Origin: Candidatus Nitrosotalea okcheonensis
GTDB taxonomy: Archaea > Thermoproteota > Nitrososphaeria > Nitrososphaerales > Nitrosopumilaceae
NCBI RefSeq assembly: GCF_900177045.1
Contig: NZ_LT841358.1
Location: 1,327,396 to 1,391,395 of the forward strand
DNA: 64,000 bases
Direction: 5' to 3'
Every line of letters starts with the position of its first letter. The stretch's first letter is position 1. The notes under the pieces are model-generated. The model saw only the letters and a program-made list of their open reading frames with translations, made no database searches and was not told the DNA's origin. Shown here piece by piece: positions 1 through 9,112 of this stretch. Position numbers and translations under genes: made by a program.

Positions 1-1226
1 AATATGGATCTTCCTTGCTTAGCATAGACAACAATTCTGATCTGCTAGCAGACATGGGTCAATCAACAAGAGCTTGGATGAGCCATGGCGATGCTGCTGA
101 AACTTTACCAGAGGGATTTACTGTAATAGGTCATACCGAGAATTCTTTTGCAGCTGCAATCGCAAACAAGCAAAAAATGGTATATGGCATCCAGTTTCAC
201 CCAGAGGTAATTCACACTGAAAATGGAATTCAAGTTCTCAAGAATTTTGTCCTAAACATATGTAAAGCAAAACAAGACTGGACCTTAGAGAATTTCATAG
301 AATCAACAGTATCAGACATTTCAAAGATTGATGGTAATGTATTGTGTGGAATAAGTGGAGGTGTTGACTCTACAGTAGCTGCATTGTTGATTCAAAAAGC
401 AATAGGAAACAGACTCGGGTGTGTTTTTGTAGATAATGGCCTTTTACGAATGAATGAAGAGATAGAGGTAGAAAACATGTTTGAAAATAATTTTGGGATG
501 AATTTTACAGTAATAAATGCCAAAGAAAGATTTCTCACAAGACTTGAAGGAGTAACTGATCCTGAACAGAAACGAAAGATTGTAGGAGAAGAATTTATCA
601 AAATATTCACAGAATTTGCTGAGAAGAACGGTCCCTTCAAATGGTTGGCCCAAGGTACACTCTATCCAGATGTCATAGAAAGTGGAGTTTCAAAAGGCCC
701 TGCAGCAGTAATTAAAACCCATCATAATGTTGGCGGATTACCTTCATGGTTGAACTTGCAAGTTTTGGAACCACTCAGATTCTTGTACAAGGATGAGGTA
801 AGAAAAGTTGGTAAGATCCTGGGTGTTCCAGATAAACTCCTTTATCGCCATCCGTTTCCCGGACCTGGCCTTGCAGTAAGAATAATGGGTGAAGTCACTC
901 CAGAGAAATTGCAGATTACAAAACAGGCAAGCAAGATTGTAGAAGATGAGCTTGTATCATCAGGATGGCATGGAAAGGTTTGGCAAGCATATGCAGCAGT
1001 TGGAGATGATAGAGCTGTAGGAGTAGTTGGTGATGAAAGAAGATATGGTCATGTAGTTCTTGTTAGGATAGTTGATTCTATTGATGCCATGACTGCAGAC
1101 TGGACAAGATTACCGTCTGAGATACTTGAAAGAATCAGTAATAGAATCACAAATGAAGTAGAAGATGTAGCTTGGGTTAGCTATGTAATTTCAAGTAAAC
1201 CACCTGCTACAATAGAGCCTCAGTAA
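1..1226 (+). CDS. guaA: GMP synthase (glutamine-hydrolysing), 3' part; 5' end outside the window
   Basis: Makes GMP from XMP, using ATP and glutamine-derived ammonia, as the last step of guanylate synthesis. The reading frame is already open at the left edge and reads YGSSLLSID, so the gene starts upstream; roughly 110 residues of the amidotransferase domain are missing. Counting from base 15, the end of the class I glutaminase domain is visible (MSHGD, then FHPEV with catalytic His62 and Glu64). It is followed by the ATP-pyrophosphatase P-loop SGGVDS (114-119) and the C-terminal dimerisation domain ending KPPATIEPQ, the family's usual terminus. It is one fused polypeptide, whereas many archaea encode GuaAa and GuaAb separately. 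Identification is very secure. Confidence 0.97.
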   Translation, partial: YGSSLLSIDNNSDLLADMGQSTRAWMSHGDAAETLPEGFTVIGHTENSFAAAIANKQKMVYGIQFHPEVIHTENGIQVLKNFVLNICKAKQDWTLENFIESTVSDISKIDGNVLCGISGGVDSTVAALLIQKAIGNRLGCVFVDNGLLRMNEEIEVENMFENNFGMNFTVINAKERFLTRLEGVTDPEQKRKIVGEEFIKIFTEFAEKNGPFKWLAQGTLYPDVIESGVSKGPAAVIKTHHNVGGLPSWLNLQVLEPLRFLYKDEVRKVGKILGVPDKLLYRHPFPGPGLAVRIMGEVTPEKLQITKQASKIVEDELVSSGWHGKVWQAYAAVGDDRAVGVVGDERRYGHVVLVRIVDSIDAMTADWTRLPSEILERISNRITNEVEDVAWVSYVISSKPPATIEPQ

Positions 1227-1285
1227 AAATAGCCTAGCTAAAATTCACGGAACTTTATTTTAAGATATTTTTTAAAATAGAAAAA

Positions 1286-2689
1286 CTAGGGTGCTACGTT
1301 TATTCTGGCAGTCGGTGGTTGACTGTCCTGAACTATTGTAATCTTTACTGTGCTGGTATCTGTACCATATGGGTTGCTCACGGTAAGTTTGAACTCCACT
1401 ACTTTTTGTTGACCATAGTCAGCAGACGGTGAGTAGAATGATGGATTAGCAGTATTACCCAATATTAGAATGACTGGGTCACCGCTGATTTGTTTCCACT
1501 TGTATGTTATACCATCACCTGTGCTAGCACTACCATCTAATACGACTCTGCTATTTGGTGAGACTGTTTGATCTGGGCCTGCATTAGCAACCGGTGGTTG
1601 TCCTGCTGGTGGGAGGTTGTTGATTTTTACAGTAACAGAACATGATGGAATATTAACCATGTTGTCAGATACATCTAGTGTGAATTGAAGTGTACCACTT
1701 GTACCACTTGGAGTTGGTGCTACAAATGTTGGACTCATGTCGGTACTAGAAGATAATTGTACTGGCTGTCCAGAAATTTGTCTCCAATAGTATGAGATTG
1801 TATCACCACTTGGGTTTGCAACTGATACTGGCAACCTAACTAGAGAATTAGAATTAACAGAAGCATCTTGACATGTTACAGTAGGATCTTGGTGAGTGCT
1901 TTTAACAGTAACCTTTGTCATGGCTGCTGCCTTGCCTCCATTTCCATCATCTGCAGTGAATACGAATAGTAAAGTTGCAGTTTGACCAGGCGCTACAGCT
2001 GGAGCGATAAATGATGTGCCAGTAGTGCTGATTGATGATAATTGTACAGTAGAACCAGAGTATTGACCCCATGCTAGTGTTAATGGATCATTATCTTGAT
2101 CTGTTGCGGTAGCCATGAGAGATACCGAAGCTCCCTCGTCTACGACTTGATCAGGACTTACTGTAACAACCGGAGGATGGTTAACATGTAAAACCACAAC
2201 ATTAAATGTTGTAGTATCATTTAATCCATATCCATCATTAACAGTTAATGATAATTTCAATGACTTGACTTCATTTGCAGGTACTGAAGGAGCGACGAAA
2301 GATATCACTGGAGCAGTAGAACTTGGAGTAAATGTTATTGCATTGCCAGAAACTTGGCCCCATTGATAGGTAAGTGTCTTTCCAACATCAGGAGTTGTTG
2401 ATTTGAGACCAGAAAGTGTAACTTTTGTGTTTTCATATACTACAATGCTATTTGCAAGAGAGCCTTGTAGGAAATACTGGTTTAATGTACCTGACCTTGC
2501 AACATCAGACGTATAGAAATTGGTACAGTAAACATGATCTGAACCTTGAAATTGTTGAATACATTGTTGAAGGGCTTGTGATGCACTATAATAGTTTGAT
2601 GAGCTGGTTTGAGCATTAGCAGATATTGTTGGCAACACTGCAGAGAAAATCATTGCAGCTAGTATTGCAACAAAAAATTTGTAATTCAA
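1286..2689 (-). CDS. Secreted protein with tandem PKD/Ig-like domains
   Basis: A 467-residue exported protein of unknown function. Residues 1-26 form a signal peptide (short basic start, hydrophobic core, ANA-Q cleavage site). The rest is made of four repeats of about 90 residues, each carrying the K-W-x-Q-x-S-G / Y-x-W-x-Q-x-S-G signature and ending in a TFxAP-type strand. This is the beta-sandwich pattern of PKD/REJ-like or cadherin-like domains. There is no transmembrane anchor or PEFG tail at the C-terminus, which ends ARINVAP. Such domains usually mediate adhesion or form cell-surface layers. It is convergent with guaA across a 59-bp T-rich gap. The domain class is fairly certain, the role is not. 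Confidence 0.8.
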   Translation of the reverse strand: MNYKFFVAILAAMIFSAVLPTISANAQTSSSNYYSASQALQQCIQQFQGSDHVYCTNFYTSDVARSGTLNQYFLQGSLANSIVVYENTKVTLSGLKSTTPDVGKTLTYQWGQVSGNAITFTPSSTAPVISFVAPSVPANEVKSLKLSLTVNDGYGLNDTTTFNVVVLHVNHPPVVTVSPDQVVDEGASVSLMATATDQDNDPLTLAWGQYSGSTVQLSSISTTGTSFIAPAVAPGQTATLLFVFTADDGNGGKAAAMTKVTVKSTHQDPTVTCQDASVNSNSLVRLPVSVANPSGDTISYYWRQISGQPVQLSSSTDMSPTFVAPTPSGTSGTLQFTLDVSDNMVNIPSCSVTVKINNLPPAGQPPVANAGPDQTVSPNSRVVLDGSASTGDGITYKWKQISGDPVILILGNTANPSFYSPSADYGQQKVVEFKLTVSNPYGTDTSTVKITIVQDSQPPTARINVAP

Positions 2690-2819
2690 CTTGTCAGTTC
2701 TAAATTTTAGATTATTAAAAAACCTTTCTCTCGATTTGTAGTACTACCAAGATCAGTTTTTTGATCTAGAAATGCTGTTTGAATGGTAATTTCATCAGTT
2801 TTATACAAATAATTGAAGG

Positions 2820-3833
2820 CTATTGACTATTAGCCCTAACAAACGACAAAACTTCATCCATTGTCGGTGGAATTCCAAGAGAATTGCTAACATATAGGGA
2901 AGCCGCACCATTTGCAAACTGTAGTCTTTCAAGATCGCTCAAACTTGCAAGGTATCCAATCACGTTTGCGGCATCCCAAACATCCCCAGCTCCTGTTACA
3001 AATTTGGGTTGAACTTGAAAAGATTTTGCATATTCTACTTCTTTTCCATTTGACCAGTATGATCCAGTAGAGGTATGAAGATCAACAGGTATAGAATATC
3101 TCTTGGCCAACTCTTGTACAAGTTTTTTGGTTTCTTTTTCTCCAGAAATTACGTCTAGTTCTGACTGTTTTAGAAGAACATTACACTCATTCTCATTTAC
3201 ACATATAGAATTTAGGTAATCCACAAGTTTTGGTAGTGTTTGTTTGAATTCTTCGGATCTTGATTGTATATCAGCTGGATCCAAAAGATGAAAAGCTGAT
3301 GCAGATTGTGAAAATGCAAACTGTGATAATTCTGTTCCTTTTTTGTTGCTTGCCCAATTTGTCATAATTACTGCGTCGGCACTTGCTAGCATATTCTGTT
3401 CCTCCATTCCAAGTTTTTCAGGTCCAAAGTTTTCATTATCGCCTAAATCAGAAATCATTACATTCACAATGCTTTCAGCATTGTTAAATTCAAGCGATGT
3501 AGTTCGTCCTGGTTTTCCATCAATTATAGACAACAAGACTTTGTCAAATTCAGAAAAAGTTTCTTTTAGTATTTGAGTGCTAATCTTATCTGCAATTGTA
3601 ATCAATGATACTGGACAACCAAGTCTTGCAAGAGCATATGCAACATTTGTTGCATTTCCGCCCTTTAGATCTGTTTGTGGAATTCCACGAATACTTCCAC
3701 CCAATTTGCTTTTTTCCAAAATTTGTCGGTAGAGATCATCTAAATTTTGAATCTTGATTATACGATCTAGAAAAAAATCATTTAATACAACAACTGAATT
3801 AATTAGTTTTAGATTTCGTAGCTTTTCTAACAT
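2820..3833 (-). CDS. PfkB/ribokinase-family carbohydrate or nucleoside kinase
   Basis: A cytoplasmic ATP-dependent kinase of 337 residues. The N-terminal substrate motif KGGNATNVA (57-65) and the C-terminal PfkB signature GAGDVWDAAN (281-290) are both intact, with Asp284 as the expected catalytic base. The substrate cannot be read from sequence; ribose, a nucleoside or another sugar are all possible in this family. The gene ends the minus-strand run from the thermosome, with only 8 bp between them, so the two may be co-transcribed. Family assignment is strong. Confidence 0.88.
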   Translation of the reverse strand: MLEKLRNLKLINSVVVLNDFFLDRIIKIQNLDDLYRQILEKSKLGGSIRGIPQTDLKGGNATNVAYALARLGCPVSLITIADKISTQILKETFSEFDKVLLSIIDGKPGRTTSLEFNNAESIVNVMISDLGDNENFGPEKLGMEEQNMLASADAVIMTNWASNKKGTELSQFAFSQSASAFHLLDPADIQSRSEEFKQTLPKLVDYLNSICVNENECNVLLKQSELDVISGEKETKKLVQELAKRYSIPVDLHTSTGSYWSNGKEVEYAKSFQVQPKFVTGAGDVWDAANVIGYLASLSDLERLQFANGAASLYVSNSLGIPPTMDEVLSFVRANSQ

Positions 3834-3841
3834 GAAAAGGC

Positions 3842-5464
3842 TTAGCCCATCGGTGGACCTCTTCCGCCACCTTTTCCACCGGATGAGGCAATGACGTCAT
3901 CAATTCTAAGTATCATACATGCTGCTTCGGTTGCAGATTTTATTATCTGTTCCTTTACTACAATTGGTTCTATAATATCAATTGCAAACATGTCTGCAAC
4001 TCTAGTGTTTCTTGCATCAATACCTGTCCATTTTCTTCCTTGACTATGTTTTGCGCGAAGTGTAACCATGGTATTGATTGGATCCATTCCTGCATTTTCT
4101 GCAATTGTTAATGGAATTACCTCTAAAGCTTCAGCGTATTTCTTAATTGCAAGTTGTTCTCTTCCTTCAAATTTATCTGCCCATTCCTTTAGATTTGATG
4201 CCAAGAATTCTTCTGGTGCACCACCTCCAGCCACAACTGCTGGCTTTTCTATCACATCTTTTACAACCATCAGAGAATCATGCATTGATCTATCAACTTC
4301 GTCCACAACTCTTTGAGATCCTCCTCTAAGCAACAATGTAATGGCTTTGGGATTCTTACAGCCTTCAATGAAGACCCATTTGTCTGTCTCCACTTTTCTT
4401 TGTTCTACAAGATCTGCTAGACCCAAGTCCTTTGGAATCATGTCATCGATATTACTACTGATTCTACCTCCAGTTGCCTTGGCAAGCTTTGTCATATCAC
4501 TTTCTTTTACTCTTCTAACTGAAAGTATACCTTGTTTAGCTAGATAATGCTGTGCGATGTCATCTATACCCTTTTGACAAATCAATACATTTGCGCCAAT
4601 TTGGTGAATTTTATCTACCATTGATTTGAGCATTCTATTTTCTTCCTCAAGGAACATCTGCATTTGCGTTGGGTCACTAATTCTAATTTCTGCGCTCATC
4701 TCCGTTTTTTCAATCTCTAAAGCTGAATTAAGTAATGCAATCTTTGCCTTTTCTATTTTAGTAGGCATGCCGCTGTGGACAACTTCCTTGTCAAGTACTA
4801 TGCCTTTGATAAACTGAGTATTTCTAATAGAACCTCCTGCTTTCTTTTCTACCTTGATATTATCAAGATCTACTTTGTTTCCTTCTGCTTCCTTTTCTAC
4901 AACTTGGAGTATGGAATCAACTACAAGTTTGGATAACATGTCACTATCTTCCGAAATAAGCTTTGATTGCATACTTGTTTTTGCAATTTTTAGCAAGATT
5001 TCTTTATCATTTGTGCCTACTTGTTTTGCCATTTCGGTGAGAAGTGAAAGTGCTTTTTCTGCAGCTGCTTGATATCCTTCAATAATCACTGTAGCATGAA
5101 CATCTTTTTCTAGAAGCTCTTCGGCTTTTGCTAACAAAGCACCACCAAATACTACAGAAGATGTGGTACCATCACCTACCTCATTATCAACAGTTTTTGA
5201 AATCTCAACCATCATTTTTGCAGCTGGGTGTTGAACATCGATTTCTTTTAGAATAGTAGCACCATCATTTGTAATTGTAACATCACCTAGAGAATCTACA
5301 AGCATTTTGTCCATTCCACGTGGACCAAGACTTGTTCTTACAAGTTCTGCAACTAGCTTTGCTGCAGCAATGTTATTCTTTTGTGCGTCTCTTCCCTTTT
5401 GTTGTAATGCACTTTCTTTTAGTACTAACACAGGTCCTTGTGGTGTTTGTTGAATAGATGCCAA
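3842..5464 (-). CDS. thsA: Thermosome subunit (group II chaperonin)
   Basis: An ATP-driven protein-folding chaperonin subunit of 540 residues, normal for the family, which forms eight-membered double rings in the cytosol. It carries the nucleotide-binding segments [11 protein letters not shown] and GDGTTSS near the N-terminus, GGG-type residues in the equatorial domain (AGGGAPEE), and the glycine-rich tail [12 protein letters not shown]. The start is TTG: no ATG lies between it and the upstream stop, and the family sequence begins here. A 16-bp palindrome abuts the start codon (separate entry). One thermosome gene is seen here; others may exist elsewhere. Confidence 0.97.
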   Translation of the reverse strand: MASIQQTPQGPVLVLKESALQQKGRDAQKNNIAAAKLVAELVRTSLGPRGMDKMLVDSLGDVTITNDGATILKEIDVQHPAAKMMVEISKTVDNEVGDGTTSSVVFGGALLAKAEELLEKDVHATVIIEGYQAAAEKALSLLTEMAKQVGTNDKEILLKIAKTSMQSKLISEDSDMLSKLVVDSILQVVEKEAEGNKVDLDNIKVEKKAGGSIRNTQFIKGIVLDKEVVHSGMPTKIEKAKIALLNSALEIEKTEMSAEIRISDPTQMQMFLEEENRMLKSMVDKIHQIGANVLICQKGIDDIAQHYLAKQGILSVRRVKESDMTKLAKATGGRISSNIDDMIPKDLGLADLVEQRKVETDKWVFIEGCKNPKAITLLLRGGSQRVVDEVDRSMHDSLMVVKDVIEKPAVVAGGGAPEEFLASNLKEWADKFEGREQLAIKKYAEALEVIPLTIAENAGMDPINTMVTLRAKHSQGRKWTGIDARNTRVADMFAIDIIEPIVVKEQIIKSATEAACMILRIDDVIASSGGKGGGRGPPMG

Positions 5465-5480
5465 AATTAAGCCCTTAATT
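5465..5480. promoter_or_regulatory. Palindrome directly before the thermosome start codon
   Basis: Perfect 7-bp arms AATTAAG / CTTAATT separated by two bases, ending one base before the TTG start. A TATA-like element (AAGATATTAA read on the minus strand, 5501-5510) would place the transcription start near the palindrome. This position suits an operator or a short hairpin over the translation start. It is seen in sequence; function is inferred. Confidence 0.4.
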
Positions 5481-5508
5481 CATGTAATTAATTGCCCCTT
5501 TTAATATC

Positions 5509-7281
5509 TTATCGATTCAAGATCTTCAAGTATCTTCTATTTTTAACGTCTACAACACCTGTGTATAAGATTCTGATCTCAGGTAATGCAAGAAACGGTA
5601 AGAAAAGAGGTATTAGATGAGGATTTTTAAATTTGCACCCAGTCTCGATTAGTTTAGAATCTATACTAGCGTATTCATCTAATGTTTTTTCAAAAGATAA
5701 TGAGGAGATCAGGCCTGCAAGAGGTAATGAGAATTTACTTAAGATGTTACCATTTTTAGCGACAAGCATACCACCTTGCATTTTAGTCAGAGTATTTGCA
5801 ACAAAGGCCATGTCTTTTTCATTCGAGCCTACAATTATCATATCATTTTCATGAAAGCTCTGTGTGCATCCAAATGCACCTACATCAGCACCAAAATTTC
5901 TTAAAAATGCTACAGATTTTTTTCCAGTACCATATGTTCTATCAATGGCAGCTACCTTCCACACATCTTTATCGTATGATGTCACTACATTACCGTCTAT
6001 TACCTGAAGCTCTTCCTGATCCATTTTTGTTATTATTTCAGTATCAAGCTTGATAATCAATGCTTGAGCTATGTTCTCCTTGCACGGTATAACAAAGTCT
6101 TTTTCTCCAAACTTTATTCCTGTCTTCACAGTTTTTCTCATCCAGTCGGGGATTATGGTCCTAGGTGTGTCTACTACAAGGCTGTTGTTATCTACCATCA
6201 GTTTTCCTCCTACAAAGACCTTGTTTGGTTTGATCTTTTCCAGATCGTCAAAGACTAGAATATCAGCTAACTTGCCTGGTGCTATTGCACCAAGATCCTT
6301 GCTCATGCCGTAATACTCAAAGGAATTTCTTGATGCAATAGTTATGGCATCTATTGGATCCATGCCAATAGAGATAGATTTTCTTATACAATGATCAATC
6401 ATTCCGTAATCTACAATATCTTTTGGGTTAACCCCGTCGGTACAGAACATAAGTCTATCAAGATACGTTTTATGAGACAATGTACTAGGCAGGATTTTAT
6501 CTAGGTCTCGTCTGATAGAACCTTCTCTCATCATGACCCACATTCCAAGTCTGAGTCGTTCTAGGACTTGATCATAATCAATTGGTTCATGACATGAGAA
6601 AATTCCAGAAGCGATGTACGCATTTAGTTTTTTATCACTCGCACCAGCCGTATGACCATTTATGATGCCATTAGTTTCTAAAACATTGGATATACTTTTC
6701 ATAGTATTAGGATCTCGTGTTGTGACTTTGGTCCAAGAAAATACCTCGCCCAATCCAACCACGTTTTCAATATCCAATCCCTTGAGCTCTTCTTTTTTGG
6801 TCAATGTTCTTGCGTGGCTGAATTTTCTATCAACAGGCAGCCCTCCAGGAATTACATGATAGACCCGGATTGGAAGACGCTGTGTCATTTTAACAAATTC
6901 CTTGAATCCCCTGTAACCACAGACACTTACAATGTCAATCGGATCTGCAAACAAAGCAGTAGTACCTGATAGAAGTGATTTTTTTGCAAGTTCTGATGGA
7001 AGAACATATTGATCTATGTGTACATGGGAATCTACAAATCCTGGTGTGATGTATCTATCCTGTAGATCAATGACACCAGTTTTTTCTCCAACTGTATGAG
7101 ATGCATCTTTTCCTACATATGCAATTCTATCTTTTTTGATTGCCACATGAATTTGAGGTATAATTTCCCTTGAGAATACATTAACCAGCCTACAGTTTTT
7201 TAAGACAACATCTGCCTTGCTTTTGCCCATTGCAACCGAATTGAGCGATGAAATCATGGAGGCAAGTGAGCTGGCCTTCAT
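5509..7281 (-). CDS. ade: Adenine deaminase-like amidohydrolase
   Basis: A 590-residue member of the adenine deaminase (Ade) subfamily of amidohydrolases, which convert adenine to hypoxanthine and ammonia with a divalent metal. Visible motifs are the DSHVHID metal-binding segment near residue 103, a GTTALFADP strand, GHTAG, FCTDG, and the family's C-terminal domain with a GGM segment. Length fits the family. Two otherwise constant motifs deviate: HIES is HIDQ, and CTDD-x-H is CTDGVN, so substrate or metal use could differ. It lies just upstream of the thermosome on the same strand and ends within the thermosome promoter region. The family is secure, the exact substrate less so. Confidence 0.82.
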   Translation of the reverse strand: MKASSLASMISSLNSVAMGKSKADVVLKNCRLVNVFSREIIPQIHVAIKKDRIAYVGKDASHTVGEKTGVIDLQDRYITPGFVDSHVHIDQYVLPSELAKKSLLSGTTALFADPIDIVSVCGYRGFKEFVKMTQRLPIRVYHVIPGGLPVDRKFSHARTLTKKEELKGLDIENVVGLGEVFSWTKVTTRDPNTMKSISNVLETNGIINGHTAGASDKKLNAYIASGIFSCHEPIDYDQVLERLRLGMWVMMREGSIRRDLDKILPSTLSHKTYLDRLMFCTDGVNPKDIVDYGMIDHCIRKSISIGMDPIDAITIASRNSFEYYGMSKDLGAIAPGKLADILVFDDLEKIKPNKVFVGGKLMVDNNSLVVDTPRTIIPDWMRKTVKTGIKFGEKDFVIPCKENIAQALIIKLDTEIITKMDQEELQVIDGNVVTSYDKDVWKVAAIDRTYGTGKKSVAFLRNFGADVGAFGCTQSFHENDMIIVGSNEKDMAFVANTLTKMQGGMLVAKNGNILSKFSLPLAGLISSLSFEKTLDEYASIDSKLIETGCKFKNPHLIPLFLPFLALPEIRILYTGVVDVKNRRYLKILNR

Positions 7282-7347
7282 AGAGATGATTTAATCTATG
7301 ATCTATTAAAGCGATGTTTAAATTACGGTCAACGTAGCTCATTTTTT

Positions 7348-7626
7348 ATGAACATGCCGAAGGAGATCAATAGGTATTGCCCCAAGTGTAAGAAACATAC
7401 GTTACACAAGGTCTCCATATACAAGGCGGGAAAGAGAAGAGGTTCTGCTATCGGTGAAAGAAGACATGCCGAAGACAAGAAAGGTTATGGCGGTCAGAAA
7501 TTTCCAAAGTTAGCAAAGCCAGCAAAGACTACTAAGAAGATTACACCTATCATGACATGTCCAGAATGTAAGAAGAAGTGGAATGTATCTGGAATAAGAC
7601 TGAGAAAATTGGAGTTAGTTGCATAA
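7348..7626 (+). CDS. rpl44e: Large-subunit ribosomal protein L44e
   Basis: A 92-residue zinc-binding protein of the archaeal/eukaryotic 50S/60S subunit. The CPKCKKHT motif near the N-terminus and MTCPECKKKW near the C-terminus supply the four zinc cysteines, and the GKRRGSAIGERR block is typical. The M-x-MPKE start is common in archaeal L44e, so the first ATG is kept. The stop TAA overlaps the ATG of the S27e gene by one base, the conserved archaeal L44e-S27e pairing, so translation is probably coupled. Confidence 0.97.
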   Translation: MNMPKEINRYCPKCKKHTLHKVSIYKAGKRRGSAIGERRHAEDKKGYGGQKFPKLAKPAKTTKKITPIMTCPECKKKWNVSGIRLRKLELVA

Positions 7627-7823
7627 TGAAAAGAGCTCATATTTGGATACCAAAACCAGGAAGTAAATTCCAGAGAGTACAGTGTAAAGAATGTGGAGAA
7701 GAGAGTGTTGTTTATTCGCATGTTTCGTCAGTAGTTACGTGCAAGGCATGTGGTAATACTTTAGCAGAGCCAACTGGCTCCATCGCAAAAGTAAATGGAA
7801 AAGTTTTAGGTAGCACAGATTAA
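7626..7823 (+). CDS. rps27e: Small-subunit ribosomal protein S27e
   Basis: A 65-residue zinc-ribbon ribosomal protein. Two cysteine pairs (CKECG and CKACG) form the zinc site and the C-terminus is rich in Gly and Lys as usual. The ATG at 7626 is chosen because it overlaps the L44e stop (TAATG) and gives the family's MKRAHIWIPKPGSKF start; an upstream in-frame extension would run into L44e. Its 3' end overlaps the convergent cobY gene by 18 bp, so the two transcripts are antisense at their ends. Confidence 0.96.
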   Translation: MKRAHIWIPKPGSKFQRVQCKECGEESVVYSHVSSVVTCKACGNTLAEPTGSIAKVNGKVLGSTD

Positions 7824-8390
7824 GTCATAATCTTTCTTTGTATTCAGGTTGGTAGCTATTCTTTTATCATCAAGAATAACGTAAGACTCCTTCACAGTTT
7901 GTATGTTGTTTATCTGTTTAGGATCTACTATAGAAATTCCAGTATAGACATATTCTTCACCACCATAATTAACAAAAAATTCTGCTTCCAATCCAAGAGA
8001 TTGAAGAAAATTTTTTCGTATCAATATGCTTGTCCACGCATTTTCTTCATTTACTAGTTTTACAATTTTTTTAATTATCTCAGGATCTAAAAGAGGCATG
8101 TCTCCAGAAGTTACAAAAATTGGTTCATTGAACTTTAACAGAGATTCTCCTAGATCAGTGACATATCCATTTCCATTTGTTTCTAATGTATCAAAACCCA
8201 AACTAGAAACAAACTCACGAGTCCTTGGAGCATTATTACTTGTAGCACATACTATATTAGAGAATATTTCTGAATTTTCTAAAGCATTTAGAACATGTTC
8301 TATCAATGGTTTTTTATAAAGTAAAAGTAATTTTTCCTTAGAGGATTTCATTCGGGTACCCTTACCTCCACACATAACTAGTCCTATCAT
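7806..8390 (-). CDS. cobY: Adenosylcobinamide-phosphate guanylyltransferase CobY
   Basis: Transfers GMP from GTP to adenosylcobinamide phosphate, giving AdoCbi-GDP in nucleotide-loop assembly of B12. It is the archaeal non-orthologous replacement of bacterial CobU. The 194-residue protein has the nucleotidyltransferase start MCGGKGTRM, with a conserved lysine soon after and TSGDMPLLDPE as the metal-binding Asp segment. It is the last gene of the minus-strand cobalamin operon, overlapping cobS by 4 bp. Length and context agree with CobY; a related MobA-like transferase is the only alternative. Confidence 0.9.
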   Translation of the reverse strand: MIGLVMCGGKGTRMKSSKEKLLLLYKKPLIEHVLNALENSEIFSNIVCATSNNAPRTREFVSSLGFDTLETNGNGYVTDLGESLLKFNEPIFVTSGDMPLLDPEIIKKIVKLVNEENAWTSILIRKNFLQSLGLEAEFFVNYGGEEYVYTGISIVDPKQINNIQTVKESYVILDDKRIATNLNTKKDYDLICAT

Positions 8391-9112
8391 ACAGATGCAA
8401 AAATCAGTAGTGATGCCAATCTTACTAACTCATTGCTTGCACCAAACACATCACCTGAAATTCCTCCAAAGCTTCTGTTTGCAATGACAAGCAATAGAAA
8501 AGATAATCCTACACAGGATATTACTACAAATACGCCTGTAACTCCTGCCAAAATTACAGCCGGTGTTATTGTCAATAGTACAGCTACAACAAGTTTTCGC
8601 GGATCCTTCATATATTGGGTAAATGGCGAACTGAGTCCTTGCCAAGCAGAAAGCCCACGATTTGCCTGTATTACCATTGATAGTTTAGCCATGAGTTCAC
8701 TTAACAGTATTGCCTCAAACAATGCAAAACCCTTGATCATGGAGATAGCTAGTATCATACCTCCTGCATATAGAACAACTGTCATTACACCTGCAGAGCC
8801 AACTGCTGGGTCTCTCATTGCTTGAAGTTTTTTTTCTTTTGTTCCCTTTGCCATAATTCCATCTGCAAAATCACAGAGTGCATCAGTATGATGCATTCCG
8901 GTGATTATAGCAAGTGCTCCAGTTAAGATCAAGCCAGTAATCAATGGTTGTAGAAATAACGATAACCCATAACCTGATGCACCAATAATTAGGCCAATCA
9001 AAGCTCCCGCAACTGGAAAAAGATACATGTTTTTCGCTACAGTTTCTAGTTCGCTATTCTTAGAAGGGATAATGGTTAGAAATGATACTACTGATGATAT
9101 TCCCTTAAACAT
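8387..9112 (-). CDS. cobS: Adenosylcobinamide-GDP ribazoletransferase (cobalamin synthase)
   Basis: A membrane enzyme joining AdoCbi-GDP to alpha-ribazole (phosphate) to complete the lower axial ligand of cobalamin. The 241-residue protein has about six to seven hydrophobic segments and the family motif GMHHTDALCDFADGIMA, where the Asp residues bind metal, as well as the SFGGISGDVFGA segment near the C-terminus. It overlaps cobY by 4 bp and touches cbiB by one base, so the operon is translationally coupled. Confidence 0.95.
   Translation of the reverse strand: MFKGISSVVSFLTIIPSKNSELETVAKNMYLFPVAGALIGLIIGASGYGLSLFLQPLITGLILTGALAIITGMHHTDALCDFADGIMAKGTKEKKLQAMRDPAVGSAGVMTVVLYAGGMILAISMIKGFALFEAILLSELMAKLSMVIQANRGLSAWQGLSSPFTQYMKDPRKLVVAVLLTITPAVILAGVTGVFVVISCVGLSFLLLVIANRSFGGISGDVFGASNELVRLASLLIFASV

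Noticed and set aside
7578..7625. N-terminal extension of S27e
   Set aside because: It lies within L44e in another frame; the TAATG junction marks the true start.
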